Shown: positions 7,701-15,049 of the stretch, piece after piece
Numbering within the stretch: the stretch's first letter is position 1
Layout of the letters: each line of letters starts with the position of its first letter
NCBI GenBank assembly: GCA_937888735.1
Contig: CALASN010000039.1
Span: 1 to 15,112 of the forward strand
Direction of reading: 5' to 3'
Source: UBA5499 sp002426275
Lineage (GTDB): Bacteria > Bacillota > DTU084
Length of the DNA: 15,112 nt
The notes under the pieces: model-generated
Told to the model about the DNA's origin: nothing
What the model saw: only the letters and a program-made list of their open reading frames with translations
Databases searched by the model: none
Program-made: the position numbers and the translations under genes

Positions 7701-8890
7701 TCCTGGTCCACGCCCACCCCGCCGTACCCCACAGCGGAAAGATTCTCCCCGAACAGATAAACCCGCGTGCCGTTAAGATAAAAGGCATTGCCCTGAACTT
7801 TAAAATCCCGATAGCCAAAGCGCTCAACCTGCGCTGTGCGGACCTGTTTTTTATCGGCGTAAGCCAACGACAAGTAATATAACTGCGGGTGATCCGGAGT
7901 CCACAGCTGCGGCGACTCCAGGGGAAGCTCGAAATAACCGCTGTTGACTCCCGGCGCCAGGCAAACCTTAGCGATCCTCTTGTTGGCAATAATCTGTCCC
8001 TCTTGCCCTTTCATGGCGGAGACCACAGACGCATATAATTCCGCGGACTGCTCCTTGTCTGTGCCGTTTACCATCACCCAATCCACGCCGAGGGCCTGCC
8101 GCGCCAACAGCGGGGTCACAAGCACCCTTTGAAAGCGGACCCGTTCTTGATAACTGAGTCTCACGGACTGCCACAGTCCACCTTTAACGTTAGCGATGCT
8201 CCATTGGGAACCGTAAGCATGGGTAGCCGGCACATTAGAGCCCATGCGATTGCCGAAATCCGAGAATACCCGCAGCGCGATGACGTTCTCCCGTCCGAAC
8301 TCCACAAAGTCCGTGATTTCCACATCCCAAGGCGTAAAATCTCCCCTGTGGCTGCCCACCTGCCTCCCGTTGACGAATAACAACGCCTCATAACCGATGA
8401 CGCCAAAATGCAGGATCACGCTTTTTCCCCGCTTGTCTTCTGGAATGAGCAGAGACTTCCGGTACCATCCTTTCACGAACGGCGCCTGCGCTGTCCTGGC
8501 GCCGGGATATTTACGGTACCAGTCCAAAGGCACTGCGATGGTATCCCAGGCTGAATCGTTATAACCCGGATTTTGATAGCCCTTGGCTAAATCCTCGTCA
8601 GAGGCGTAGGGGACAGCGCTGCCTGCCAGGCCCCCGATCTTCCACTGCCCGTCAAGGGAAATGTCTTCCGCGAAATCGCCCAGGCCATATTGCAGGCCGC
8701 CCGGCAGCTCAACGCTAAGCTGACGCTTATCCGTCACCGGGCAAACATAGTCAGGAAGTTGCTTTTTAGGCGGATAAAATGGCGCAAGCTGCGCGCTCAG
8801 CGCCGGAGGCGAGACTGACGGCAGCGCCATGCCAAAAGCGCAAAAGAGCCCACTTAATAAAACAAGCGTATACCGTTTACGGTCCTGCAT
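4754..8890 (-). CDS. Secreted multidomain GH2 glycosidase, paralogue of the preceding gene
   Basis: 1378 residues, aligning almost end to end with residues 191-1531 of the upstream GH2 protein. A signal peptide (about 1-34) leads directly into APFYPPK (36-42), so the CBM36/60-like domain of the paralogue is absent. Then follow the GH2 N-terminal jelly roll (about 78-248, with GYEALLFVNG), an Ig-like domain, the TIM barrel (about 358-593), a beta domain to about 793, a GATase1-like domain (about 804-998), the shared module (1022-1210) and a C-terminal CBM11/CIA30-like sandwich (about 1216-1378). Predicted catalytic residues are Glu486 (WSLGNEV) and Glu583 (VIWECVG). The shared module has drifted: GGWTDQGSND reads GGWIDAGSDD and NIGDWW reads NIGDWK. 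AGGAGG lies 7 nt before the ATG. The enzyme class is secure. Whether the substrate differs from the paralogue's is unknown, though the missing binding domain implies different targeting. Confidence 0.92.
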   Translation of the reverse strand: MQDRKRYTLVLLSGLFCAFGMALPSVSPPALSAQLAPFYPPKKQLPDYVCPVTDKRQLSVELPGGLQYGLGDFAEDISLDGQWKIGGLAGSAVPYASDEDLAKGYQNPGYNDSAWDTIAVPLDWYRKYPGARTAQAPFVKGWYRKSLLIPEDKRGKSVILHFGVIGYEALLFVNGRQVGSHRGDFTPWDVEITDFVEFGRENVIALRVFSDFGNRMGSNVPATHAYGSQWSIANVKGGLWQSVRLSYQERVRFQRVLVTPLLARQALGVDWVMVNGTDKEQSAELYASVVSAMKGQEGQIIANKRIAKVCLAPGVNSGYFELPLESPQLWTPDHPQLYYLSLAYADKKQVRTAQVERFGYRDFKVQGNAFYLNGTRVYLFGENLSAVGYGGVGVDQETEKQRIAAKLVNFRRQGYTIVRNPHMPIVPAALEAADEVGIMIYNEWAWAFTDWLDEAAFEENNLREVQEWVWRDYNHPAVVMWSLGNEVKHANKPDVCRQMDKQAALVRQLDRSGRPLCTFSGVAGLGSYGREKLQTDFLDLHTYLGLSASAWTNWETNFETTLNSNLEVYGAGGQLGMPFVIWECVGYSWGGKSDSSFTLNEIDKYAAYAENQTSWAEPQGIGFAGTIGLAAALDPERGLQFGRDHYGKRTMEFIRYQQEAISGFAPWFHDSDTSAAALWNQPLFVGLRWPDGRILTNLFSGRSYQQNLYLVNSQSRLLRDLALKLTLVGPDGSQRNLSTLNLDTLAAWEKWERSIQLVIPSQLPAGNYQLRLQVLSGSKELSRNFYDLFIQRDDLRTTAIATSKRVAVWQTNTESDLKLRQILNGLRITFTQISRLEELAEMDVLIMPPADEPVAYFEEQDHMLALLTWIHEGGRYLQLEQNYEGLTPLGQGLIQAKNTFVDLAIPAHPAFSGLTQSNFDTWQNPQRGYAVLFATTFNKNALAVRGPFLGSTGVYTAVAEGTYGSGLILTSQLLAATLWEEDSAAATYLRSALGYLLGDGHSAYTRPWILPRQEYAVAAERIVQLDLAPFANRSFTDWQAGDGLGGWIDAGSDDLRIIPLGSREFLGVPFSIIDPAGNNDRSCIVLRGPGREYFPEKVQGIAVNESLSRIFFLHALAWQQGEDAGEYLLHYEDGTSAEIPLSAGVNIGDWKYDGLLAQAASAFTGENPQGNKVRLWLLCWENPRPESKIVSIDFTSSGQAVLMLVAVSGERAHESPLLIDDQETGKKWSTLCDTPGTGAPPVVQRVYRQSEPEHVFSGDYALKVTLPPKTEGGTPVTFVRFDTQQLKAGMQYDYLTFWLKAEGSGTLNVVLPKDDWQGKLHTYLLTRPGTWRKVWFNLKEDLGFDPAKWPLSQLRGEFFIYYPGSSQLIFYLDELKLE
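5261..5827 (-). other. Shared beta module, copy 3 (second GH2 protein, residues 1022-1210)
   Basis: This is the most diverged copy: LDLAPFANRSFTDW, GGWIDAGSDD, SCIVLRGPGREYFPEKVQGI, NIGDWKYD and CWENPRP. Core positions are kept, but the aromatic pair of NIGDWW and the Gln/Asn of TDQGSN are replaced, which may alter a ligand site if there is one. Confidence 0.78.
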
Positions 8891-8897
8891 TTCATCC

Positions 8898-8903
8898 CCT
8901 CCT
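8898..8903 (-). promoter_or_regulatory. Ribosome binding site of the second GH2 gene
   Basis: AGGAGG, continuing into GG, lies 7 nt upstream of the ATG at 8890, within the 40-nt space after the first GH2 gene. Confidence 0.78.
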
Positions 8904-8930
8904 GACGGTCAGGCAGCGCATCGTTTCGCT

Positions 8931-11900
8931 TCACTCAAAGCGGATCTCGTCGAGATAAAAGGTGAGCGGGCTACCGTTCTGATAGTAGATGAAAAACTCG
9001 CCGCGAAGTTCGTCAAGCTGCCAGGCTGAGCTTTCCAGCCCCAAATCTTTTTGAAGATCCAATCTGACCTTCTGCCATTGCCCGGCGCGCACCATGAGCT
9101 CGCATTGCAGCTTGGCGGACCAGTCGGCTTTGGGTAAAGTGACGAGCAGGGAACTTGGGCTGTCCGCTTTAATCCAAAAAACAAGGGAGTGATATTTTGC
9201 CCCTGCCTTGAGCTTATCCAGGGCAAACTTGGTGAAGATCACAGGCGCACCGCCTGCTGCGGTTTTCATCGGCATGGAAACCTTCAGCGCGTAATCTCCC
9301 TGCCGCACGCCCTCAGGATCGTCCTGTCTTTTAACGCGCTCCACTTTTGGCGCCGGTTCGCCTGGCGCTTTTTTATCGCGCAAGGCGCTCCATTTCTTTT
9401 CTTGCTCGAAATCATCAATCAAAAGAGAATTTTGATTGATTTTCTCGCCGCTGACTGCCACCAACGCCGGCACGGAATTGCCGTTGGAGATGAAATCAAT
9501 GCTCGCGATGGGCACAGCGGGCTTGGGATTCTCCCAGGCGAAAAGCCAGAGCCCCACTGCCCGGTCTGCGGGATTTTTCTCCACGTAAGCTACCGGAGCC
9601 TGGGGGAGATCATTGGGGAACCACCAGTCGCCGATATTCAGCCCGTCGACGATCGGCACGCTTTCCACCGTGCCGTCCAGGTAATTGATCCGGTATTCGC
9701 CGACAGCCTTATGGGAAGACCAAGCCAGGGTGTGCAGGAAAAACAGCCTGCCAAAGCAGTCGTTGCCCGCGTCAATCCCCTGGACCTTTTGCGGAAAATA
9801 GCTGCGGCTGGGTCCGGAAAGCACAATACAGCTCTTGCCGTTAAGGCCCGGATCCAAAATCCGCACGGGAACGCCCAAAAGTTCCAGCCTGCCGCGGGGG
9901 ATCATGCGCAGGTCATTGCTGCCCTGATCCGTCCAACCGCCTTTTTTGTCGCCGTCGGTTTCGTCCGCGAAACCGGTGGTGGCATAAGGCTGCAAATCAA
10001 GAGTCACCATCTGTTCCGGATTTACATTGAACTTTCTGGACTTCATCTCCCAAGGTTTGGTGAAGGCGGAGGCTGTCTTGGCTGTCAAAAGGTAAGTCAC
10101 GACGTTTTGTAGGTAAGCGGCAGCCGCGCTGTCCCGCTGCCACAGTCTGGCAGCCAACAGCTGACTGGTGAAGATGATCCCTTTCCCGTACGTCCCTTCG
10201 GCTACGGCGTTGTAAACTCCGCGCGCGCCGAGGAAAGGGCCCCTTACCGCCAATGCGTTAATGGTGAAAGGTTTAAAGGCGTATTCAATGCAGTAACCAT
10301 AGTCCGGATTCATCCAGGTGTCAAACTGCCGTTGACTTAAGCCCGCAAACGCCGGGTGGGCGGGAATAACCAGATCGACGAAAGTGTTTGCGGCGGGGAT
10401 CAATTCTTGGCCCACCGGGGTTAAGCCCGCATAATTCTGCTCCAGCTGCAGATACCGGCCGCCCTGGCTAATCCACTGCAAAAGCTCCTGCATGTGCTTG
10501 GAATCTTCAAAAAAGGCCGCTTGTTGGCTGGCGGGAGGCATGATCAATAAATCGAACTCTTTCAGCGCGGCCAGATCTTCGGTGCATGCCGCAGCAATGC
10601 CGAAACCAGCCAGCAGAGTTTGTACTTGCCGGGCCGCTTCCCCGCCTCCCCACAGCGCAACTTTGCCCGAGGCCCCTTCCGCGGCGAAGCCGGACTGCCG
10701 CACGAAAACATCATAAAAGTTCCGGCTCAGCTCTTCCCGACCTGCGAAAACCTGCAGCCGCACCTGATAATTCCCAGTGGCCAAAGCTTGAGGTATGGTC
10801 ACAGACTGTTCAAATTCCTTTTTCTCCCAACCCGCCAAGGCCGAAAGCGGCACTTCTGCCAGCGGCCAGGTCTTGCCGTCCGTTGAAACCAAAGTGATTC
10901 TCACCGACAAATCCTGCAGCGAACGCTCTTGACTGTTGAGCAAAAAGAGTTTCTCAACGTAAGCGTTACCGCTGCATAAATTGGTTAGCGTTGTCCCGCC
11001 TTCTTGGCGCAGCCCCACAAGCAAGGGTTGGTTCCATAGGGCAGCGGCGCTAGTGTCGCTGTCGTGAAACCAAGGCGCAAAGCCCTGGATTTCTTCGCTG
11101 AGATAACGAATAGTTTCAATGATCCGTTTGCCCTGCTTTTCCCGGCCATATCTGAGCCCCAGCTTGGGATCTAAGGCGGCAGCGAGGCCAATTGTGCCTG
11201 CGAAGCCGATGCCATTGGGCTCGGCCCAGGCTGTTGCCCGCTGTGCATACTGGGCGTATTGCGCGATCTCGTTGGGCTTAAATTTTGGATCTGAAGAACC
11301 TCCCCAGGAAAAGCCCACGCATTCCCAGATGATGAACGGCATCTTCAGCCGGCCGTCCTCACCGTAAACCTTGGCTGCGCTCTGGAGGATCTGCCGGAAA
11401 TAAGTTTCCCAGGTCGTCCAGGCGGCTGTGCTCAAGCCGTGGTAAGTATGCAAATCCAAAAAATCCGTGTCCAGCTTCTCAGAACCGTAGCTGCTCAAAG
11501 AAGCTACTCCTGAAAAAGTACCGATGGGCCTGCCGGAGCGATCCAACCTGCGCACCAGCGCCACTTGTTTGTCCATTTGCCTGCAGACATCCGGTCTGCC
11601 TGCGTGGTTGACTTCATTTCCCAAGGACCACATCACCACGGCCGGGTGATTGTAATCTCTGGCTACCCACTGTGCGATCTCGGCTAAATTGTTTTTTTCA
11701 AACTCTTCTTCAGCGATTGAGTTTGTGAAGGCCCAGGCCCATTCATTGTAAAACATGATGCCGATTTCATCCGCCAGATCCAACGCCACTGGAATGACGG
11801 GCAGATGAGCGTTGCGCACGATGTTGTAACCTTGCCGTTTGAAGCCGCTCAACTTCTCTGCCAGGGCCCGCTTAATCTCTTCTCCTTCCACTCTCCTGCC

Positions 11901-13526
11901 GCCGTAGTCCACAGCGCGGATGTTTTCCCCAAAAAGATAAATTCTCTTGCCATTCAAATAAAAATACTTTCCCCGCACTTTGAAATCCCTAAACCCAAAA
12001 CGCTCCGTCCGCGCCGTTACAACGGTCTGTCCGTCCACCAGCGCCAAAGATAAATAATATAAATAGGGATTCTCAGGGCTCCAAAGCTCCGGCTTTTGCA
12101 GAGGGATTTCTACTGTTCCTTCACTGAGTCCCTGCTTCAGAGCGATGGTCGTCAGAGGCAGATTGGCTGCCTGGCTTTTGTCTCCTTTCATGGCCGAGAC
12201 CACCGCCGCATAAAGGGTCAAAGCTTGCTCCGGACCCCTGTTGACGATCTTCCAGTCTACGGCAAGGGCCTTTTTCTCCAGCTGCGGCGTAATCGACACG
12301 CTCTCAATGCGGACTTTTTCTTCATAGCGGACGCTCACATCCTGCCAAAGTCCTCCCTTGATATTGCCTATTCCCCATTGCGAGCCGTAAACGTGGGCGG
12401 CGGGATAGGGAGAACCGAACCGGTTGCCAAAGTCTGTGAAAACGCGAAGGGCGATGGTATTGTCGGCGCCGAACTTGACGTAATCTGTGATCTCCACCTC
12501 CCAGGGAGTGAAATCTCCCCTGTGGCCGCCCACCTGCTGTCCGTTGACGAAGAGCAGGGCTTCATAGCCGATGACGCCGAAATGCAGGATCACCGCTTTA
12601 TCCTGCGCTGCCAGCGGAATCTCAACTTTTTTTCTATACCACCCTTTGACAAAAGGCTCCTTTTCCGTCCGCGAGCTGGGATATTTGTAATACCAATCCA
12701 AAGGCACGGCGATCTCATCCCAATTTGTATCATCAAACTGCGGCAGCTGATAACCTTTCAGCAGATCTTCCTCCGCACCGAACGGCTGCGTGCTGTTGGT
12801 CAGTCCCGAAATCTTCCAGGCGCCATTGAGAGCGCGAGTCTCCTGAAAAGCGGCCAAGTCATAGCTGGCCCCGCACGGCAGCGTAACTGTGATCTCTTCT
12901 TTGGGCGTCACAGTGGAAACGTAACCGGCAGCTTGTTTGGGAGGATAAAAAGGCGCCACGGCAGCCGGGGCTGATTCCTGTGCTTTCAGCGCGGTTCCTT
13001 CTTTAGGCTGGCCGAACGCAGCCGCGGGCTTGCCGGCAAATAAAACAGCCGGCAGCTCTTCCTGGGCGTTGACCTCGGCGAAGGCAACGCCGTCCAGATA
13101 AAGGTTGCGATCTTCTCTGCCCACGGAAGCATCGTTAATGTAGGAAAGTTTAACCTCATGCACGCCCGCCGACAATTCCAGCGCCGGACTGATATACAGC
13201 GACTTATTCCCCTCTACAGTCCAGCTGCACACGTCCTTGCCGGCAACCGTCAGTTTCGCGATGGGCCATTCATTCTGACAAGGCTTGCCCCAGGCTCTGA
13301 ACAGAACCTTGAACAGGCCCGCCCGCTCTGTCTCCGCAGCGAAGGAGAGCACGCGCTGGCCGCTCCAAAAGGAGATCTGGCCGGCTTGTGCTTTCATGTC
13401 CTGATTGCTGACCACAAGCTGCGGCGACAGAACGTCGGCATAGCTGCCGCTTTTCAGACCAGAAGCCGTTGACAGCGCAGATAAAGCGCTCAACAACAAA
13501 GCCAAAACAATGACGCTTTTTCTCAC
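8931..13526 (-). CDS. Large secreted multidomain GH2 glycosidase with N-terminal CBM36/60-like domain
   Basis: 1531 residues, with a signal peptide at 1-22. Order of domains: CBM36/60-like (about 28-150, with IND and DRNLYLD); linker to APFYPPK (191-197); GH2 sugar-binding jelly roll (about 230-400, with GYEALLFVNG and GGLWQ); Ig-like domain (about 405-510); GH2 TIM barrel (about 510-745); a further beta domain ending near 945; a GATase1-like alpha/beta domain (about 953-1148); the shared module (1173-1361); and a C-terminal beta-sandwich binding domain resembling CBM11/CIA30 (about 1368-1531). The predicted acid/base is Glu638 in WSLGNEV and the predicted nucleophile is Glu735 in IIWECVG; both are intact. 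GH2 enzymes are retaining exo-glycosidases (beta-galactosidase, glucuronidase, mannosidase and others); the substrate cannot be read here. The start codon is GTG, 8-9 nt after a near-perfect AAGGAGGA. The next gene is a paralogue 40 nt downstream. Confidence 0.92.
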   Translation of the reverse strand: MRKSVIVLALLLSALSALSTASGLKSGSYADVLSPQLVVSNQDMKAQAGQISFWSGQRVLSFAAETERAGLFKVLFRAWGKPCQNEWPIAKLTVAGKDVCSWTVEGNKSLYISPALELSAGVHEVKLSYINDASVGREDRNLYLDGVAFAEVNAQEELPAVLFAGKPAAAFGQPKEGTALKAQESAPAAVAPFYPPKQAAGYVSTVTPKEEITVTLPCGASYDLAAFQETRALNGAWKISGLTNSTQPFGAEEDLLKGYQLPQFDDTNWDEIAVPLDWYYKYPSSRTEKEPFVKGWYRKKVEIPLAAQDKAVILHFGVIGYEALLFVNGQQVGGHRGDFTPWEVEITDYVKFGADNTIALRVFTDFGNRFGSPYPAAHVYGSQWGIGNIKGGLWQDVSVRYEEKVRIESVSITPQLEKKALAVDWKIVNRGPEQALTLYAAVVSAMKGDKSQAANLPLTTIALKQGLSEGTVEIPLQKPELWSPENPYLYYLSLALVDGQTVVTARTERFGFRDFKVRGKYFYLNGKRIYLFGENIRAVDYGGRRVEGEEIKRALAEKLSGFKRQGYNIVRNAHLPVIPVALDLADEIGIMFYNEWAWAFTNSIAEEEFEKNNLAEIAQWVARDYNHPAVVMWSLGNEVNHAGRPDVCRQMDKQVALVRRLDRSGRPIGTFSGVASLSSYGSEKLDTDFLDLHTYHGLSTAAWTTWETYFRQILQSAAKVYGEDGRLKMPFIIWECVGFSWGGSSDPKFKPNEIAQYAQYAQRATAWAEPNGIGFAGTIGLAAALDPKLGLRYGREKQGKRIIETIRYLSEEIQGFAPWFHDSDTSAAALWNQPLLVGLRQEGGTTLTNLCSGNAYVEKLFLLNSQERSLQDLSVRITLVSTDGKTWPLAEVPLSALAGWEKKEFEQSVTIPQALATGNYQVRLQVFAGREELSRNFYDVFVRQSGFAAEGASGKVALWGGGEAARQVQTLLAGFGIAAACTEDLAALKEFDLLIMPPASQQAAFFEDSKHMQELLQWISQGGRYLQLEQNYAGLTPVGQELIPAANTFVDLVIPAHPAFAGLSQRQFDTWMNPDYGYCIEYAFKPFTINALAVRGPFLGARGVYNAVAEGTYGKGIIFTSQLLAARLWQRDSAAAAYLQNVVTYLLTAKTASAFTKPWEMKSRKFNVNPEQMVTLDLQPYATTGFADETDGDKKGGWTDQGSNDLRMIPRGRLELLGVPVRILDPGLNGKSCIVLSGPSRSYFPQKVQGIDAGNDCFGRLFFLHTLAWSSHKAVGEYRINYLDGTVESVPIVDGLNIGDWWFPNDLPQAPVAYVEKNPADRAVGLWLFAWENPKPAVPIASIDFISNGNSVPALVAVSGEKINQNSLLIDDFEQEKKWSALRDKKAPGEPAPKVERVKRQDDPEGVRQGDYALKVSMPMKTAAGGAPVIFTKFALDKLKAGAKYHSLVFWIKADSPSSLLVTLPKADWSAKLQCELMVRAGQWQKVRLDLQKDLGLESSAWQLDELRGEFFIYYQNGSPLTFYLDEIRFE
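9444..10010 (-). other. Shared beta module, copy 2 (first GH2 protein, residues 1173-1361)
   Basis: Contains LDLQPYATTGFADET, GGWTDQGSND, SCIVLSGPSRSYFPQKVQGI, NIGDWWFP and AWENPKP. It lies between the GATase1-like domain and the C-terminal CBM11/CIA30-like domain. By eye it is closer to the esterase copy than to the copy in the other GH2 enzyme, including a stretch of 20 identical nucleotides (9520-9539 against 13644-13663). Confidence 0.8.
13077..13445 (-). other. CBM36/60-like domain in the first GH2 protein (residues 28-150)
   Basis: Alternating beta strands with FRAWGKP, an SYIND turn and REDRNLYLDGV. The ND...DRNLYVD arrangement matches calcium-dependent xylan-binding modules of the CBM36/60 type (PF16841). 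Assignment is from motif memory; calcium binding and the ligand are inferred. Confidence 0.55.
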
Positions 13527-13534
13527 AAGCTATC

Positions 13535-13542
13535 TCCTCCTT
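13535..13542 (-). promoter_or_regulatory. Strong ribosome binding site before a GTG start
   Basis: AAGGAGGA lies 8 nt upstream of the GTG at 13526-13524. It supports GTG as the true start of the 1531-residue GH2 protein, because a signal peptide begins immediately there. Confidence 0.8.
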
Positions 13543-13555
13543 AAGCCGTTCCCGG

Positions 13556-15049
13556 CTAATCCGCCTTTTCTCCGCTGATGGCGACCAGCATCGGAACAGA
13601 ATTGCCATTGGAAACGAAATCGATGCTGGAGATGATCACAGCCGGCTTGGGATTCTCCCAGGCAAATAACCATAAGCCGACCTGACGTCCCGCCGGATTT
13701 TCCCCTGTATAGGCCAACAAAGCCTCGGGCAGCCGGCTGGGAAACCACCAGTCGCCGATGTTGACACCGTCTTTGAGCTCTATATCCCAAGTTGTTCCGT
13801 CAGCGTAGTGAAGCCTGTATAGACCTACGGTTTTGTTCGAAGACCAAGCCAGCGCCTGGAGAAAAAAGAGTTCCCTCAATTTTTCCCCAACCGCGATCCC
13901 CTCTACCTTTTCAGGAAAATAACCGCGGCTTGGTCCGGCCAGCACGATGCAGCTCTTGCCGGCGTTAGCGGCCGGATCGACGATCTGTAGCTTCACCCCG
14001 GCAAAGGTCTGCTGCCCCACAGGGAGCATCCGCATGTCATTGGAGCCTTGATCCGTCCAGCCGCCTTTTTTATCGCCGTCTACCTCGTCGGCGAAGCCAA
14101 AGGTGGCGTAAGGGCGCAGATCCACGGCCACCACTTTATCGTTATTGGCGCCGTAATCTCTGCCCTTGGCCAGAGGAGGCCATAATTCCAGCAGCAAATT
14201 GCGACGGAACATTCGTCCGTGAAAAGCCAGGTGCTCCGCCAGATGGCCGTCGTCATACCAATATCGCATGGTATGCCCGCCGGGATTTTCCGCGTAAAGA
14301 TGCGGGATCTTCAGCTTCTGCAGCGCGCTGTGAAAATCCCGGTTTTCAGCCAAAGCGAAATCGGATAAGCCGCAGTCAAAAAACAGCGCGATTGGCGGGG
14401 CTCCCGCCCACTTTTGACTGAGATACAGAGCGCTGTTTGCTTCCCACCGGGCGCGATTATCCTCCAGAGGCCCCAACAGCTGGGCCAGATTCCAGCCCTC
14501 TGCATGCCGCACGAGAGCCAAAACGCCGCTGAGGGAGGAAGCGGAACCGAACAATTCGGGATTTTTAAACGCCAACGTCATGGCGCCGTGGCCTCCCATG
14601 CTCACGCCGCAAACGCCCCGCTGCCTTCGGTCCGCAATGGTGGGAAAATTGGCGTCTATGTAGGGAATCAACTCTCTCTTGAAATACGTCTCATACTTGG
14701 CGTAGGAACTGTCCAGGAACCAGCTTACGCCGCCGTCCGGCACGATCACGAACATGGAGCAGTCTTCCAAAGCGCCGGCCACAATGCCTTTATAATTGAA
14801 AGCATTTTCGTTGCCGGTCTCTTTGCCCGCATAGCCGTGCAGCAGGTAGAGCGCAGGATAACGCTTCTCAGGCTTGAAATCGCTGGGATAATAGACGGAA
14901 AACCGCATTTGCCTGTCTAAAACTTCGCTGCGAAAGGAAAATACCTCCGGGGCGATCTGCCGTCCGCTACTCGCAGGCTCCAGCGCCGCGGCCATGCAGC
15001 CTGTGCAGAAAACGGCTGTCAAAAGCGCAATCACAAGCAAGCGTTTCAT
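13556..15049 (-). CDS. Secreted CE1/esterase-D-type esterase with C-terminal shared beta module
   Basis: 497 residues. Residues 1-22 form a signal peptide; FCTGC with Cys18 is a marginal lipobox, so a lipoprotein is possible but not secure. Residues about 38-290 are an esterase-D (PF00756) alpha/beta hydrolase. HGYAG (71-75) lies at the oxyanion-hole position. The nucleophile is Ser150 in GVSMGG, the likely acid is Asp230 in DCGLSD, and the histidine is His259 in GGHTMRYW. The fold covers CE1 feruloyl and acetyl-xylan esterases as well as S-formylglutathione hydrolase; export and the neighbouring glycosidases favour an ester bond on a polysaccharide, which is inference. Residues about 306-494 are a beta-rich module also found in both GH2 neighbours, and the protein stops just after it (SGEKAD), without the C-terminal binding domain they carry. 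The ATG follows AAGGG at 9-nt spacing. It is the first gene of the visible block, 29 nt before the next. The fold is certain, the substrate is not. Confidence 0.88.
   Translation of the reverse strand: MKRLLVIALLTAVFCTGCMAAALEPASSGRQIAPEVFSFRSEVLDRQMRFSVYYPSDFKPEKRYPALYLLHGYAGKETGNENAFNYKGIVAGALEDCSMFVIVPDGGVSWFLDSSYAKYETYFKRELIPYIDANFPTIADRRQRGVCGVSMGGHGAMTLAFKNPELFGSASSLSGVLALVRHAEGWNLAQLLGPLEDNRARWEANSALYLSQKWAGAPPIALFFDCGLSDFALAENRDFHSALQKLKIPHLYAENPGGHTMRYWYDDGHLAEHLAFHGRMFRRNLLLELWPPLAKGRDYGANNDKVVAVDLRPYATFGFADEVDGDKKGGWTDQGSNDMRMLPVGQQTFAGVKLQIVDPAANAGKSCIVLAGPSRGYFPEKVEGIAVGEKLRELFFLQALAWSSNKTVGLYRLHYADGTTWDIELKDGVNIGDWWFPSRLPEALLAYTGENPAGRQVGLWLFAWENPKPAVIISSIDFVSNGNSVPMLVAISGEKAD
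13568..14134 (-). other. Shared beta module, copy 1 (esterase residues 306-494)
   Basis: Opens with VDLRPYATFGFADEV, then GGWTDQGSND, SCIVLAGPSRGYFPEKVEGI, NIGDWWFP and AWENPKP, and ends SIDFVSNGNSVPMLVAISG. It is an all-beta, galactose-binding-like pattern with no candidate catalytic residues. It is strongly similar to the module in the next gene. Its function is unknown; a binding or packing role is inferred. Confidence 0.8.

Noticed and set aside
9189..10112. 307-codon open frame on the plus strand
   Set aside because: Antisense to the conserved C-terminal part of the first GH2 gene, which fully explains the sequence.
12096..12974. 292-codon open frame on the plus strand
   Set aside because: Antisense to the first GH2 gene; no family resemblance and no ribosome binding site that stands out.
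14990..15049. Firm lipoprotein call for the esterase
   Set aside because: Cys18 is preceded by C-T-G rather than a usual Leu/Val at -3, so ordinary signal peptidase cleavage is equally likely.
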